Below the pieces are notes generated by a model. The model saw nothing but the letters and a program-made list of their open reading frames with translations, had not been told where the DNA came from and made no database searches. Below are positions 41,887 to 51,914 of a stretch of DNA of 64,000 nt, one piece after another. This DNA comes from Psychrobacter frigidicola (lineage in GTDB: Bacteria > Pseudomonadota > Gammaproteobacteria > Pseudomonadales > Moraxellaceae). Location: assembly GCF_007997305.1 (NCBI RefSeq), contig NZ_VORZ01000002.1, positions 124,001 to 188,000 on the forward strand, read 5' to 3'. Position 1 is the first letter of the stretch, and each line of letters begins with the position of its first letter. A program made the position numbers and the translations under genes.

Positions 41887-44613
41887 ATGGCAGATAAGAC
41901 CGTCAAAGAACTGGCAGATATGGTAGGCAAAGCCGCAAGCGCTGTAAAGCAGCAATTAGTGGATGCTGGGCTGCCTGCTCGTGGGGAGGATGACTTAGTC
42001 ACCGAACTTGAGCAAGAGAAGTTGGTGACGTATTTAAAACAAAGCCACGGCCAGCAAGATAAGCGCCGTATTAGTCTAAAATCTAAGACGACCAGTACTG
42101 CGCGAGTGACTGGCTCTTCAGGTAAATCGAAAAGCGTTAATGTTGAAGTACGTAAAAAGAAAGTTTTTGAGAAGCCTGATCCAGAAAAGATGGCTGAAGA
42201 GCTGGCAGCACGCGAACAAGCACTGATTGAATCGCAAGCACGTACCGCTAAAGATGCTGAAGAACGTGCGGTTACTAAGCAAAAAGCGGAAGAACGCCAA
42301 GCGGCAACGTTAGCCGCAATGCGTACCAGCTTAGGTTCAAGTAAAACCTCAGGCGGTAAAAGCGCTAAAGTTTCTACGTCTTCAGTAGTGGTCAAAAAAG
42401 GTGGTAAAGCTACCGTTGAGATCAAGCCTAAAGAACAAGTGAAGAAGAAAGTCGCTGCTACTAAGCCAAAAGTTGAAACCGCAGTTGAGCGTAAAGCACG
42501 TGAAGTGCGTGAAAAAGAAGAAAATCGTTTACGTCAAATCGAAACAGAAACGCGCCAAGCACAAGCTAAAGAGGCGCAAAAGCGTACCCTTGAGCAGATG
42601 CGTAAAATGGCGGGTAAATATACGGATCAGCCTGCTGCTGAAGTACGTAAAGATGAACCACTGGCTGAAGGTCTGGTCGGTGATGCATTAGAAGAATCAT
42701 TTGAGAAAGAACGTCGCGAAATTAAGCGCGGTGCTAGCAGTACTGGTGCCCGTGGTCGTCGCCGTAAGAATCAAGATGAGCGCGAGATGAAAAACCGTAA
42801 CAGCGGTTTACGCTCAGCGCAATCATCACAGCATAAGTTTGAAAAACCGGTTGAAAAAATCGTTTATGATGTTGAGATTAGCGAGCAAATTGCTGTAGCA
42901 GATCTTGCTCAGCGTATGGCCGTTAAAGCTCGTGAAGTCACTAAGCTATTAATGAAGATGGGTGAAATGGCGACTGAGTCAGATACCATCGACCAAGCGA
43001 CAGCAAGTCTGATCGTAGAAGAGATGGGTCACAACCCAGTACCTGTTAGTGATACTAAGGTTGAAGACGATCTTCATGATGCGGTTGATGAGCGTAGTAG
43101 TAACGTTCAAGCGCGTCCACCAGTGGTTACCATCATGGGTCATGTCGACCATGGTAAGACTTCGTTACTTGATAAGATTCGTGAAACTAAAGTTGCAACT
43201 GGCGAAGCTGGTGGTATCACGCAGCATATCGGTGCCTATCACGTCAAAACTGCTCGCGGTGTTATTACTTTCCTTGATACCCCAGGCCATGCTGCCTTTA
43301 GTGCGATGCGTTCACGCGGTGCTCAAGCGACGGATATTGTGGTATTAGTGGTCGCTGCTGATGATGGCATGATGCCGCAAACGGAAGAAGCAATTGACCA
43401 TGCTCGCGCGGCTGGTACGCCGATTATTGTTGCGATTAACAAGATGGATAAGCCAAGTGCAGATCCAGATCGTGTATTGAATGAATTAACTGCCAAACAA
43501 GTCATTTCAGAAGAATGGGGCGGTGATACCCCCATGGCGCGTATCTCAGCCAAAACTGGCGAAGGTATTGATGAGCTTTTAGAATATATTAGCTTAACAG
43601 CGGAGCTAATGGAATTAGAAGCGCCGCTAGACGGTGCTGCTCAAGGTGTGGTCATCGAATCAAGACTTGAGAAAGGCCGTGGCCCTGTGGTCAGCGTACT
43701 GGTTAAAAAAGGTACCTTGAAACAAGGCGATTTAGTATTAGCGGGTGAATATTATGGTAAAGTTCGGGCAATGACTGATGAACATGGTAAACGCATTCAA
43801 TCAGCAGGCCCCTCTATTCCCGTTGAGATTTTAGGCTTGCCCGAAACACCAGCGGCTGGTAGTGAGTTCTTGGTCGTTACTGATGAGAAAAAAGCGCGTG
43901 AAGTGGCAGACTTTAGAGCCAACCGTGAGCGTGAGCAGCAACTTGATCGTCAAAATACCATGCGCTTAGAGAGCCTATTTGAGCAAATGGAACAAGGTGA
44001 TGTGTCGTTCTTGAATATTGTGCTAAAAACTGATGTTCGCGGTTCGCTTGAAGCCTTACTCTCTGCATTAAACGAGCTATCCACAGATGAAGTGAAGGTT
44101 CGAGTCATCAGCTCAGGCGTAGGTCCGATATCTGAATCTGATGTGACCCTTGCAGAGTCTAGTGAAGCGGTCTTGTTAGGCTTTAACGTCCGTGCCGATG
44201 CGACTGCGCGCCGTAAAGCAGACGCTGCTGACATGGATATACGTTATTACAGTGTAATCTATGGCTTAATCGATGATGTAAAAGCAGCAATGAGTGGTTT
44301 ACTTGCGCCTGAACATCGCGAGAAAATCTTGGGTATTGCTGACGTTCGCGAAGTGTTCCGCTCTAGTAAGTTCGGTGCAGCTGCTGGTTGTATGGTGGTT
44401 GAAGGGACGATTTATCGTAACAAGCCAATCCGCGTCTTGCGTGATGACCAAGTTATCTTTACTGGTCAGTTACAGTCATTACGTCGTTATAAAGAAGATG
44501 TTAACGAGGTGCGCACTGGTATGGAATGTGGTCTTGCCGTTCGAGGCTACGATGTTGAAGATGGCGATAAAATCGAAGTCTTTGAAATCCAGCAGTTTGA
44601 GCGCACTATCTAA
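41887..44613 (+). CDS. infB: Translation initiation factor IF-2
   Basis: GTPase that brings fMet-tRNA to the 30S subunit and promotes subunit joining. The 908 residues have the IF2N domain at the start ([27 protein letters not shown]), a long Lys/Glu/Ala-rich charged linker (about 70-310), and the G domain with [12 protein letters not shown] (from 418), DTPGHAAFS (about 462) and [10 protein letters not shown] (about 518). Domains II-IV follow; the C-terminus binds the initiator tRNA. AGGTGA precedes the ATG. Standard position between nusA and rbfA. Confidence 0.98.
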   Translation: MADKTVKELADMVGKAASAVKQQLVDAGLPARGEDDLVTELEQEKLVTYLKQSHGQQDKRRISLKSKTTSTARVTGSSGKSKSVNVEVRKKKVFEKPDPEKMAEELAAREQALIESQARTAKDAEERAVTKQKAEERQAATLAAMRTSLGSSKTSGGKSAKVSTSSVVVKKGGKATVEIKPKEQVKKKVAATKPKVETAVERKAREVREKEENRLRQIETETRQAQAKEAQKRTLEQMRKMAGKYTDQPAAEVRKDEPLAEGLVGDALEESFEKERREIKRGASSTGARGRRRKNQDEREMKNRNSGLRSAQSSQHKFEKPVEKIVYDVEISEQIAVADLAQRMAVKAREVTKLLMKMGEMATESDTIDQATASLIVEEMGHNPVPVSDTKVEDDLHDAVDERSSNVQARPPVVTIMGHVDHGKTSLLDKIRETKVATGEAGGITQHIGAYHVKTARGVITFLDTPGHAAFSAMRSRGAQATDIVVLVVAADDGMMPQTEEAIDHARAAGTPIIVAINKMDKPSADPDRVLNELTAKQVISEEWGGDTPMARISAKTGEGIDELLEYISLTAELMELEAPLDGAAQGVVIESRLEKGRGPVVSVLVKKGTLKQGDLVLAGEYYGKVRAMTDEHGKRIQSAGPSIPVEILGLPETPAAGSEFLVVTDEKKAREVADFRANREREQQLDRQNTMRLESLFEQMEQGDVSFLNIVLKTDVRGSLEALLSALNELSTDEVKVRVISSGVGPISESDVTLAESSEAVLLGFNVRADATARRKADAADMDIRYYSVIYGLIDDVKAAMSGLLAPEHREKILGIADVREVFRSSKFGAAAGCMVVEGTIYRNKPIRVLRDDQVIFTGQLQSLRRYKEDVNEVRTGMECGLAVRGYDVEDGDKIEVFEIQQFERTI

Positions 44614-44676
44614 GCACGCAACAAGCCTAATCAGCTGAGCATCTTTAGCCTTGCTGACGGATATCACGCTGTATTT

Positions 44677-44712
44677 AGGCCTAACAGGTTCATCCTGCTA
44701 GGCCTTTTTTAT
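44677..44712 (+). terminator. Rho-independent terminator between infB and rbfA
   Basis: Imperfect stem AGGCCTAACAGG/CCTGCTAGGCCT (one mismatch) with a 5-base loop and six T residues. Its place inside the nusA-infB-rbfA-truB block suggests partial termination or a separate rbfA promoter. Confidence 0.85.
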
Positions 44713-44829
44713 TATATATAACAAGCCTGTAATGCTTATATTAAAAAATATATTTACTAGCAACTATTATTTATTATCGATTCGATAGTAAACCTCTACC
44801 AAATTATGACTAAGAAATAGGATAATAAT

Positions 44830-45264
44830 ATGAACCAACGCTTACAACGTTTAGCGGACCAAATTCAGCGCGAGCTTGCTGTTCTTATTCGTGATGCAGT
44901 GAACGATCCGCGCCTGACCGGTTTTGTGACCATCTCTAGTGTTAAAGTCAGTCCTGACTTGGGCTATGCAGATGTTTATGTCACCATCATGGAACCTGAG
45001 CTCAACGATGCTATGAATATGACTGATCATGAGCAGAGTGTGCAAGTTTTAAACAAAGCAGCTGGATTTTTGCGTACAGAGCTAAGCCATAGCCTAAAAA
45101 CCCGCACCACCCCGCGACTGCGTTTTCATTATGACGAAGTCACCGCCCGTGGTAACTATATGATGGATTTGATTAGCCAAGCGGTTACTAAAACTGAGAA
45201 AAACGAAGCTGAAGAGCAAGAAACAGAACAGCAACAAACAGAACAGCAACAAACAGACCAGTAA
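44830..45264 (+). CDS. rbfA: 30S ribosome-binding factor RbfA
   Basis: KH-fold protein needed for late 16S maturation and cold adaptation. The 144 residues start MNQRLQRLADQIQRELAVLIRDAVNDPRLTGFVTISSVKVSPDL (shown here as the family pattern with ISSVKVSPDLGYADVYV) and include LRTELSHSLKTRTTPRLRFHYDE. The C-terminal tail is EEQET EQQQT EQQQT DQ, three 15-bp tandem units and a remnant, absent from the E. coli protein. It lies 14 bases before the truB GTG codon and 23 before its ATG. Confidence 0.95.
   Translation: MNQRLQRLADQIQRELAVLIRDAVNDPRLTGFVTISSVKVSPDLGYADVYVTIMEPELNDAMNMTDHEQSVQVLNKAAGFLRTELSHSLKTRTTPRLRFHYDEVTARGNYMMDLISQAVTKTEKNEAEEQETEQQQTEQQQTDQ
45211..45255 (+). repeat. 15-bp in-frame tandem repeat at the rbfA 3' end
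   Basis: Two exact copies of GAACAGCAACAAACA (45226-45240 and 45241-45255) preceded by a decayed copy (45211-45225), encoding EQQQT units. Confidence 0.92.
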
Positions 45265-45287
45265 GAAATAAAAGAGTAGTGACCATC

Positions 45288-46394
45288 ATGTCCATATCGC
45301 CGAACCAAGCAAGTACAAAGCAAATTAAGACAAAGCCTGCCTCTAAACAAAAAATTTCTGGCGTTATTTTAATTGATAAGCCTATGGGAATGACCTCGCA
45401 GCAAGTAGTATCCAAGGTGAAATATTTATTTAAATCACCTGTGTATGACAGTAAGAAAGCAGGGCATACCGGAACGCTTGATCCCATGGCAACTGGACTA
45501 CTGCCAATTTGCTTAGGGGAGGCGACCAAATTCAGTCACTATCAGCTTGACGCTGATAAATCCTATCAAGCGACGATATTGCTTGGGGCTCAGACTGACA
45601 CGGGCGATGCTGATGGCAAGATTACAGCTGAAATGGCTATTCCAATCTTTGATCAGGACTTACTAGAAAGTCTTTCTCAGCAATTCTTGGGTGCTCAGCA
45701 GCAGATTCCACCGATGTACTCTGCGCTCAAAAAAGACGGCAAAAAGCTTTATGAATATGCACGTGCTGGCATAGAGGTTGAGCGTGCGCCTCGAGACATA
45801 GTGCTTAAGGCGGTTACTCTAACAGTGATTGATGAGCGCCAGATTCAGCTGACGGTCACTTGCACTAAAGGCACCTACGTGCGCGTGCTAGCAGAGGATA
45901 TTGCCAAAGCATTAGGAACCTTAGGACATCTAACCGCATTACGTCGTCTCCAAGTCGGCGAGTTTCGGCTCGAAGAGGCAATCACTGTGGCGCAATTAGA
46001 AGAGCAAACGCCAGACAGTCGGAGGGCGCAATTGCTACCGGTAGATGCTTGCGTAAACATTAAGGCTGAATTGATGCTAACGGCTCTACAGGTTGAGCGC
46101 GTACGCCAAGGCCAGCGTCTGAATGTATTTGACCAGCTTACAGCTGAGTTGCAAGACTATATTTTGAATACTTTGCAAACCACGCAGTTAGAGACAAGCG
46201 TCGAAAGCGTTGTCCAAAATATGGATATTCTTGATAGTAACGATAGAGAAGATGCTCAGGGTAGCCTTGCACCACTGCTACAACATGAACAACCAGTAGA
46301 TATTCGCCTACTTAATGACCAAGGTCAGTTTATCGGCTTAGGCGCGGTCAGTCTTAACGGAAGGCTGCAACCTAAGAAGCTTATCCAAATATAG
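45288..46394 (+). CDS. truB: tRNA pseudouridine-55 synthase TruB
   Basis: Forms pseudouridine 55 in the T loop of tRNAs. The 368 residues have SGVILIDKPMGMTSQQVVSKVK, the catalytic Asp65 in AGHTGTLDPMATGLLPICLGEATKF, then QQIPPMYSALKKDGKKLYEYARAG, and TKGTYVRVLAEDIAKALG. A C-terminal PUA-like domain has an insert (about 290-335). A GTG occurs three codons earlier, but its spacing to GAG is too short; the ATG was taken. Fourth gene of the ribosome/translation block, next to rbfA. Confidence 0.95.
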   Translation: MSISPNQASTKQIKTKPASKQKISGVILIDKPMGMTSQQVVSKVKYLFKSPVYDSKKAGHTGTLDPMATGLLPICLGEATKFSHYQLDADKSYQATILLGAQTDTGDADGKITAEMAIPIFDQDLLESLSQQFLGAQQQIPPMYSALKKDGKKLYEYARAGIEVERAPRDIVLKAVTLTVIDERQIQLTVTCTKGTYVRVLAEDIAKALGTLGHLTALRRLQVGEFRLEEAITVAQLEEQTPDSRRAQLLPVDACVNIKAELMLTALQVERVRQGQRLNVFDQLTAELQDYILNTLQTTQLETSVESVVQNMDILDSNDREDAQGSLAPLLQHEQPVDIRLLNDQGQFIGLGAVSLNGRLQPKKLIQI

Positions 46395-46492
46395 TGCCAG
46401 CTATTTCATAGAACCATTGTTTTAATTCACTAACTTAACCACCTCATAACTTACTAGCGTCTTACATTAATCACATACTGTCACATTTAATT

Positions 46493-46527
46493 GCAGGTTT
46501 CACCTATCGTGAAACCTGCTTTTTTTA
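46493..46527 (+). terminator. Rho-independent terminator after truB
   Basis: Perfect 10-bp stem GCAGGTTTCA/TGAAACCTGC with a 7-base loop and seven T residues. It ends the rimP-truB block. Confidence 0.95.
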
Positions 46528-46618
46528 TATGATAATCAAATCAACAACAGCGAATTCTAGAAAATAATAAAAATAAGTCAATTTATAAATACATACGTAT
46601 AATTATATAAGGAGTTAT

Positions 46619-47146
46619 ATGAAGACGATAGCTTTCCTATTACACAATAACTTTGAACAAGCAGAATACGAAGACGTTAATAACCAACTTAAAGAGAAAG
46701 GTTATAAAACTATTCTTATTACTACTAATAAGGATAAAGAAGTCCAAGCCATGAATCAAGATGTCAATAAAGGTGATACTTTTACTGCCGATATCTTTTC
46801 AAAAGATGCCCAGGTCGCTAATTACGATGCGCTAGTAGTTCCAGGTGGTACTGTAAATGCTGATACCATACGTGGTAATAAAGAAGCCCATAATATAATT
46901 AATGCTATCAATGATGCAGGTAAACCACTAGCTGTTATTTGTCATGCTCCTTGGACTCTCATTAATACTGGCATTGCTAAAGGCAAAACTTTGACTGCTT
47001 ATAGTACTTTGCAAACTGATCTTGAAAACGCTGGTGCAACTTTCGTAGATAAAACTGTACAGGTAGATGGGAATTTGATTACATCACGTAATCCAGATGA
47101 TATTAAGAACTTTGTTGACGCCATTGATAAAGCGCTATCTGCATAA
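46619..47146 (+). CDS. DJ-1/PfpI family protein
   Basis: 175-residue class I glutamine amidotransferase-like fold protein. Relatives include stress proteins such as YhbO (protein and nucleotide deglycases, or proteases). The nucleophile Cys lies in the elbow AVICHAPWTLI (about residue 101), with the neighbouring His; the catalytic acid region EQAEYEDV is at the start (about 14-21), and ALVVPGGTVNAD is the family strand. The gene is Asn/Lys/Ile-rich and AT-rich compared with the translation genes before it. AAGGAG precedes the ATG. Two tiny acidic genes follow, perhaps under common stress control. Confidence 0.85.
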   Translation: MKTIAFLLHNNFEQAEYEDVNNQLKEKGYKTILITTNKDKEVQAMNQDVNKGDTFTADIFSKDAQVANYDALVVPGGTVNADTIRGNKEAHNIINAINDAGKPLAVICHAPWTLINTGIAKGKTLTAYSTLQTDLENAGATFVDKTVQVDGNLITSRNPDDIKNFVDAIDKALSA

Positions 47147-47237
47147 ATAATATTGACTGTACCCAATAATATTTTTCTATCAATCCTTAAGAAATTAAAT
47201 TTTAAACCACTTAACTATAACGAAAAAGGAAATTACC

Positions 47238-47405
47238 ATGGCTAACCCTAATCCAAATGACACAAACTTTGAGCAACAACGTTCTGACGCAGCTGAAGCC
47301 TCATTGAAAAATCAAACTGAAAGTAACTACACTAAAGATACAGAAGCTGCCGCAGATCGTATCGCTGACAATGCAGAAGAAGCTAAGAACAAGAAAGAAA
47401 AGTAA
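47238..47405 (+). CDS. Small hydrophilic acidic protein, 55 residues
   Basis: No family recognised. ATG after AAAAAGGA, an open frame with normal codon use and no Cys, Trp or His. The product is hydrophilic and helix-prone: it starts MANPNPNDTNFEQQRSDAAE, continues with TESNYTKDTEAAADRIADNAEE and ends in a Lys/Glu cluster (KNKKEK). It resembles stress-induced disordered proteins in general character, but that is only an impression. Located 91 bases after the PfpI-like gene. Confidence 0.6.
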   Translation: MANPNPNDTNFEQQRSDAAEASLKNQTESNYTKDTEAAADRIADNAEEAKNKKEK

Positions 47406-47544
47406 GTTTTAGTTCGTTTTAGCAGCATGTATTGTTCACATAGATTCTTAACCAAAGATGCTGACTATTTATTTGGTTGGCATTTTTGGTGTTGAGCTCT
47501 TCAAAAAATGAACGTCATTAATAAAATAGACTAGGAGATATATC

Positions 47545-47724
47545 ATGGATAAGCCTGAGAAAGACATGGATGCGCAAGAAAAGAAAATACAAAAGCTAGC
47601 TGATGATATTGACCCTAGTGAAGATATCATTCCTGATAGCCTAGCTGAAGCAACAACTGCGCCCTTAGCTGATGAGGCGCTTGGCGGCAATGCTACGCAA
47701 GACGACATTAAAAAAGATAAATAA
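47545..47724 (+). CDS. Small acidic protein, 59 residues
   Basis: No family recognised. ATG after an excellent AGGAGA ribosome binding site (6 bases). The product starts MDKPEKDMDAQEKKIQKLAD, has an acidic middle (DIDPSEDIIPDSLAE) and ends DDIKKDK; it has no Cys, Trp or aromatic residues. Hydrophilic, probably unstructured. It lies 139 bases after the 55-residue gene and before rpsO. Confidence 0.65.
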   Translation: MDKPEKDMDAQEKKIQKLADDIDPSEDIIPDSLAEATTAPLADEALGGNATQDDIKKDK

Positions 47725-47889
47725 GTTTGTAAGGCCTTTTAGGCTAACATCTTAAAGCTTTACTATGAAATACTTTCATGTAGAAAAGCTTTTATGCAAG
47801 TTGTTCAAGTACGACAATATTATCGATATTTCTGTCAAAAAAACTACTGAAAACTAACATGGAAATTTGCTGTTAGTTCAGCGGTTTTT

Positions 47890-47898
47890 TGTTATAAT
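47890..47898 (+). promoter_or_regulatory. Candidate extended -10 promoter of rpsO
   Basis: TATAAT at 47893-47898 is preceded by TGT (extended -10 form), about 165 bases before the rpsO start. The -35 is weak. Confidence 0.55.
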
Positions 47899-47904
47899 TG
47901 CGCC

Positions 47905-48062
47905 ACGCCAATATATGTGTTTGCTGGCCACTAGGTCAACTCTAGTAATGCAGGGTTGTCCTGAATGGCAAGCGGACTATTTTATTTATACTATTCTACT
48001 GTTCCATAACGGCTCAAACTCACTGAGTACCTTTGGAGCTTATAGCATTGCCGGAGAAACTT
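47905..48062 (+). promoter_or_regulatory. Probable rpsO leader RNA
   Basis: A long untranslated leader of about 160 bases precedes rpsO. It contains CAGG-GTTGT-CCTG (from 47950) and other short pairings. In enterobacteria S15 represses its own mRNA through such a leader; a similar role is plausible but the exact fold is not shown here. Confidence 0.4.
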
Positions 48063-48329
48063 ATGCTAACTAACACTGACCGCGAACAAATCATTGCTCA
48101 ATACCAACGCGGCGAAAACGATACAGGGTCACCTGAAGTACAAGTGGCTTTATTAAGCGCGCGTATCAATGATTTACAAAGCCATTTTAAAGCACATAAA
48201 GCAGATCACCATAGCCGCCGTGGTCTTATCCGTATGGTTAATACCCGTCGTAAATTGCTTGATTACCTAAAAGGTAAAGATTTGGGTCGTTATACGACTT
48301 TGATCAGCCAATTGGGTCTACGTCGTTAA
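48063..48329 (+). CDS. rpsO: 30S ribosomal protein S15
   Basis: Primary 16S rRNA-binding protein of the 30S platform. The 88 residues match the family: [20 protein letters not shown] at the start, [34 protein letters not shown], and the C-terminal [26 protein letters not shown]. The frame is open 10 codons further upstream, but GGAG lies 7 bases before the ATG at 48063. rpsO before pnp is the usual order. Confidence 0.97.
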   Translation: MLTNTDREQIIAQYQRGENDTGSPEVQVALLSARINDLQSHFKAHKADHHSRRGLIRMVNTRRKLLDYLKGKDLGRYTTLISQLGLRR

Positions 48330-48456
48330 TTTATCGACATTGATGATAACGTTGTTCAAGCTATCGGCTATTAAATAAGATCAGGTATGCTACACATTTG
48401 CATCACAAAGCTGAAGTAAGACAAAGGTTATTATCGATATGAATGTTGAGCAGTAC

Positions 48457-48492
48457 AAAAACGGTGTGGAATAGATTCACACCGTTTTTTTT
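48457..48492 (+). terminator. Rho-independent terminator after rpsO
   Basis: Stem AAAACGGTGTG/CACACCGTTTT with a 10-base loop and eight T residues. Confidence 0.93.
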
Positions 48493-48612
48493 GTGGTTGT
48501 AAGATTGATGTGGGAAAGTCTCAATCTTAGAAACTGTAAGATAAGAAAGTGAGCCGTTCCTACAATTTTGCAATTAATTGGTCAATGTCTGCAATTCCCT
48601 GTAAAATAGTGC

Positions 48613-48630
48613 ACTGTGAATTTCTACAGT
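48613..48630. promoter_or_regulatory. SOS-box-like palindrome
   Basis: ACTGT-GAATTTCT-ACAGT matches the CTGT-N8-ACAG LexA consensus plus one flanking pair. It is 320 bases upstream of pnp, which is not a usual SOS gene, so it may be accidental. Confidence 0.3.
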
Positions 48631-48950
48631 ATGGTGACTATGTCTTTAAACATAGACGATCGTCAAATACCTATTACTATGCTAACAGGCAACTAAATAC
48701 AGACTTTATTAATATTCGTATAAATAGGCATAGAAAACAGAATTTGTATCAACAAGGTACCGTAGTACGATAAGTAAGTGGTAATAGTAGAGGCCGTTAT
48801 AAGCACAGTGCTTATTAACACTCATCCTAGTTATACCGACTTTACATATAATAGTGATAACAGCAGAATACAAAAGATTTCAACGATCAATATTAGATTG
48901 CCAATGCAATCGATATTATTCTCGTCACTCAACATTAGGAACAAGACTAT

Positions 48951-51062
48951 ATGACAAACCCATCAATGTTTAACACCATTAAGCGTGAATTCCAATACGG
49001 CGACCAGCAAGTTGTCATTGAAACCGGCCGTATTGCTCGCCAAGCCAACTCTATCTTAGTACATATGGGCGGCGTAACTGTATTAGTAGCAGCCGTTGTT
49101 AAGTCCGAAGCAAAAGAAGGCCAAAACTTCTTTCCATTGACCGTTAACTATCAAGAAAAAATGTATGCTGCAGGTAAAATTCCAGGTGCTTATGGCAAAC
49201 GTGAAGGCCGTGCCAGTGAGTCTGAAACCTTAACCTCGCGTTTGATTGACCGTCCGATTCGTCCGCTTTTCCCTGAAGGTTATTTGAACGAAATTCAAAT
49301 CACAGCGACGGTTGTATCATCAGACAAGAGTCAATCAGCCGATATCGCGGCATTGATTGGTGCCTCAGCTGCACTAGCTATCTCTGACGCGCCATTTAAT
49401 GGCCCTGTTGCCGGTGCACGCGTTGGTTTTATTAACGGTGAATATGTTTTAAACCCGACTCTTGAACAGCTTAAAGAGAGTGATCTTGATCTAATCGTTG
49501 CTGGTACGAAATCAGCAGTGTTGATGGTTGAATCTGAAGCAAAAGAGTTATCAGAAGACCAAATGCTAGGTGCAGTATTATATGGGCATCAGCAGCAGCA
49601 AATCGTTATCGATAATGTTGCCTCATTAGCAGAAGAAGTGGGCACGGCTAAACAGCAGTTTACTTCTCCTACGCGTGACGAAGCCTTATCAAATAGTATG
49701 AAAGAGCAGTTCGGCGCGCAAGTTTCTGATGCTTATACTATTACTGATAAGCAAGAGCGTTACACTAAGCTTGATGAGGTTAGACAAGCCGCTATTGATG
49801 CGCTTGCTGGTGATACAGAAGCAGAAACGTATAGCAGCAACGTATCTGAGCTAAAAGAAATCTATAACGATCTAAAATATCGTACCGTTCGTGACAACAT
49901 CTTGTCTGGTAAACCACGTATTGATGGTCGTGATCTTGACACCGTTCGTGCTATTGATGTGCAAGTAGGTGTATTACCATTTACTCATGGTTCAGCGTTA
50001 TTTACTCGTGGTGAAACCCAGGCTTTGGTAACGACTACTCTTGGTAACAGCCGTGATGTGAATATGATTGACTCGCTAGCGGGTACGATTCGTGACCATT
50101 TCATGTTGCATTATAACTTCCCGCATTTCTCAGTAGGTGAGACGGGTCGAGAAGGCGTGCCAAAACGTCGTGAAATTGGTCATGGTCGCCTAGCGCGCCG
50201 CGGTGTGCAAGCGATGCTTCCTGATAGCGAACGCTTCCCGTATGTTATCCGCGTAGTATCAGAGATTACTGAATCTAACGGTTCATCGTCTATGGCTTCT
50301 GTTTGCGGCGCAAGTTTAGCATTGATGGATGCTGGCGTACCACTAAAAGCACCGGTTGCTGGTATCGCGATGGGTCTGGTTAAAGAAGGTGAACGTTTTG
50401 CCGTATTGTCTGATATCTTAGGTGATGAAGATCATTTAGGCGATATGGACTTTAAAGTTGCCGGTTCTAAAGACGGTATTACCGCTCTGCAAATGGATAT
50501 CAAAATCGAAGGAATTACCCCAGATATCATGGAGCAAGCGTTAAAACAAGCCCATGCTGGTCGTATCCATATTTTAGATGCGATGAATAAAGTATTACCT
50601 GCAAGCCGTACTGAAATCAATGCTCATGCGCCTAACTATGCCGTTATCGAAATCAACCCTGACAAAATCCGTGATGTTATCGGCAAAGGTGGCGCAACGA
50701 TTCGTCAGTTAACCGAAGAAACTGGGGCGGTTATTGATATTGATGATGCGGGTACTATTCGTATCTTTGGTGAAAATAAAGCGGCTACTAAAGCAGCTAT
50801 TGGTAAAATCGAAGCCTTAACTGCTGAAGTTGAAGTTGGCAAGGTTTATGAAGGTACCGTTGCTCGTATCGTTGATTTTGGTGCATTCGTTAACGTCTTG
50901 CCCAATACTGATGGTCTTGTTCACATCTCACAAATCGCAGATGAGCGCGTAGAGAATGTCTCTGACTATCTAAAAGAAGGACAAGTTGTGAAAGTATTGG
51001 TACAAGACGTCGACAACCGCGGTCGTATCAAGTTGACTATGAAAGGTGTTGAACAGAGCTAA
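48951..51062 (+). CDS. pnp: Polyribonucleotide nucleotidyltransferase (PNPase)
   Basis: Trimeric 3'-5' phosphorolytic exoribonuclease, part of the degradosome. The 703 residues contain the first RNase PH domain (about 10-145), the helical domain, the second RNase PH domain (about 310-540, [17 protein letters not shown] and [23 protein letters not shown]), the KH domain (about 555-610, [21 protein letters not shown]) and an S1 domain (620-695, [20 protein letters not shown]). All parts are intact. AGGAACAAG precedes the ATG. Confidence 0.98.
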   Translation: MTNPSMFNTIKREFQYGDQQVVIETGRIARQANSILVHMGGVTVLVAAVVKSEAKEGQNFFPLTVNYQEKMYAAGKIPGAYGKREGRASESETLTSRLIDRPIRPLFPEGYLNEIQITATVVSSDKSQSADIAALIGASAALAISDAPFNGPVAGARVGFINGEYVLNPTLEQLKESDLDLIVAGTKSAVLMVESEAKELSEDQMLGAVLYGHQQQQIVIDNVASLAEEVGTAKQQFTSPTRDEALSNSMKEQFGAQVSDAYTITDKQERYTKLDEVRQAAIDALAGDTEAETYSSNVSELKEIYNDLKYRTVRDNILSGKPRIDGRDLDTVRAIDVQVGVLPFTHGSALFTRGETQALVTTTLGNSRDVNMIDSLAGTIRDHFMLHYNFPHFSVGETGREGVPKRREIGHGRLARRGVQAMLPDSERFPYVIRVVSEITESNGSSSMASVCGASLALMDAGVPLKAPVAGIAMGLVKEGERFAVLSDILGDEDHLGDMDFKVAGSKDGITALQMDIKIEGITPDIMEQALKQAHAGRIHILDAMNKVLPASRTEINAHAPNYAVIEINPDKIRDVIGKGGATIRQLTEETGAVIDIDDAGTIRIFGENKAATKAAIGKIEALTAEVEVGKVYEGTVARIVDFGAFVNVLPNTDGLVHISQIADERVENVSDYLKEGQVVKVLVQDVDNRGRIKLTMKGVEQS

Positions 51063-51513
51063 GTCTAATTAATGACATTTTTCTGGTTTAATATCATATA
51101 GTTTTAATATTATAAGAACACCGCTTTGAGAAATTTCTCAAGGCGGTTTTTTTGTGGATCCAATATTTTTTCTAATTAAATAGTAGTAAGCAACAAAAAA
51201 TATGCGCTTCATTTTTGACTTAGATTTAGAGTATTATATACGAGGCTCTAAACAAACTGTACTATTGTATGTAGTAAGTAAGCTTTAGAAAGTGATGCAT
51301 AGCTAACAATTATTTATTTTAATGAGATAGTATTAGTTTACATTTACCTGTAGTTATTAATTCATAGTTATCTAAAGCGAGGATTAGTTTAATTACTGGA
51401 GGTTGTCCGTCTGAGATTAATGCTCTCTGTCTGAAACTCATAAAAAGGCTTGCTAAAGATTTCCTTTTGTTCAACCATTCATATAGTAAAAATCATAGAG
51501 CAAGGGGATTGTT
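51063..51513. other. Gap between pnp and the zinc-ribbon gene
   Basis: Holds the pnp terminator and then AT-rich DNA. I see no gene and no clear promoter. Confidence 0.5.
51120..51153 (+). terminator. Rho-independent terminator after pnp
   Basis: ACCGC-TTTGAGAA pairs with TTCTCAA-GGCGGT around a 2-base loop, with one mismatch, followed by seven T residues. Confidence 0.92.
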
Positions 51514-51852
51514 TTGAAGTTTCCGACAGTAAGACAGTTTCTATTTAGTCGTAAAGCAGAACAGGAATACACTGAATATGACCCTGATAATTTAACTCAG
51601 CATACGGCTGATCTGTTGAAGAGAAATGCTAGTATGTGCCGTTGTGGTGGTCTAGCGCCTCCTATCGAGGAAAAAGGACATATTTACAGATGTGTCCGAT
51701 GTAACAAGGAGTTTTCTAATATTAGTTATAATTTAGGACGTAGACAGCGAAAAGAACTCTTAAATGCATTACCTAAAAACTCTAGTCAATTAATCGATAT
51801 GGACTACTACGATACGGCTATTATATTATTAAAAAAAGAAGACAAACGCTGA
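51514..51852 (+). CDS. Small zinc-ribbon protein with TTG start
   Basis: No named family recognised. 112 residues; a zinc ribbon with CxC and CxxC pairs (Cys42/44 and Cys60/63, MCRCGGLAPPIEEKGHIYRCVRCNKEF) in the middle, a basic N-terminus and a helical C-terminus (RRQRKELLNALPK). The start codon appears to be TTG at 51514-51516, with AAGGGG 7 bases upstream; no ATG precedes the zinc ribbon closely enough to give the conserved-looking start. Could be a DNA- or RNA-binding accessory protein; no context supports more. Confidence 0.6.
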   Translation: MKFPTVRQFLFSRKAEQEYTEYDPDNLTQHTADLLKRNASMCRCGGLAPPIEEKGHIYRCVRCNKEFSNISYNLGRRQRKELLNALPKNSSQLIDMDYYDTAIILLKKEDKR

Positions 51853-51914
51853 TACTAAAATAACTAGAACACAAGTATTAATTAAGGTTAATGTTTAAGT
51901 AGACCTCAATCTAG

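Larger units (their letters stand above)
47725..48062. other. Gap upstream of rpsO
   Basis: A hairpin (CTGA-AAACTAACA/TGTTAGTT-CAG, about 47843-47880) followed by GGTTTTTTG may end the acidic-protein transcript. The rpsO promoter and leader follow. Confidence 0.6.
48330..48950. other. Gap between rpsO and pnp
   Basis: Holds the rpsO terminator, a LexA-box-like word (48613-48630) and a hairpin at about 48797-48820 (TAAGCAC/GTGCTTA) that might be an RNase III-type leader element for pnp. An open frame at 48549-48773 with a GTG start lacks ribosome binding site and protein-like composition. Confidence 0.5.

Noticed and set aside
41826-42425. 199-codon open frame on the minus strand inside infB
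   Set aside because: It is antisense to the well-supported infB N-terminal linker, and its Ser/Ala/Leu-rich composition is what the charged linker gives when read backwards.
44080-44095. DnaA-box-like TATCCACA
   Set aside because: A single word inside infB with no cluster or AT-rich unwinding element; not an origin.
46493-46527. Possible parS site from the GTTTCA...TGAAAC words
   Set aside because: The two halves are separated by seven bases and followed by a T tract; it is the truB terminator.
48549-48773. GTG-started frame of 74 codons between rpsO and pnp
   Set aside because: No ribosome binding site and unlike a real protein in composition; it lies in the pnp upstream region.
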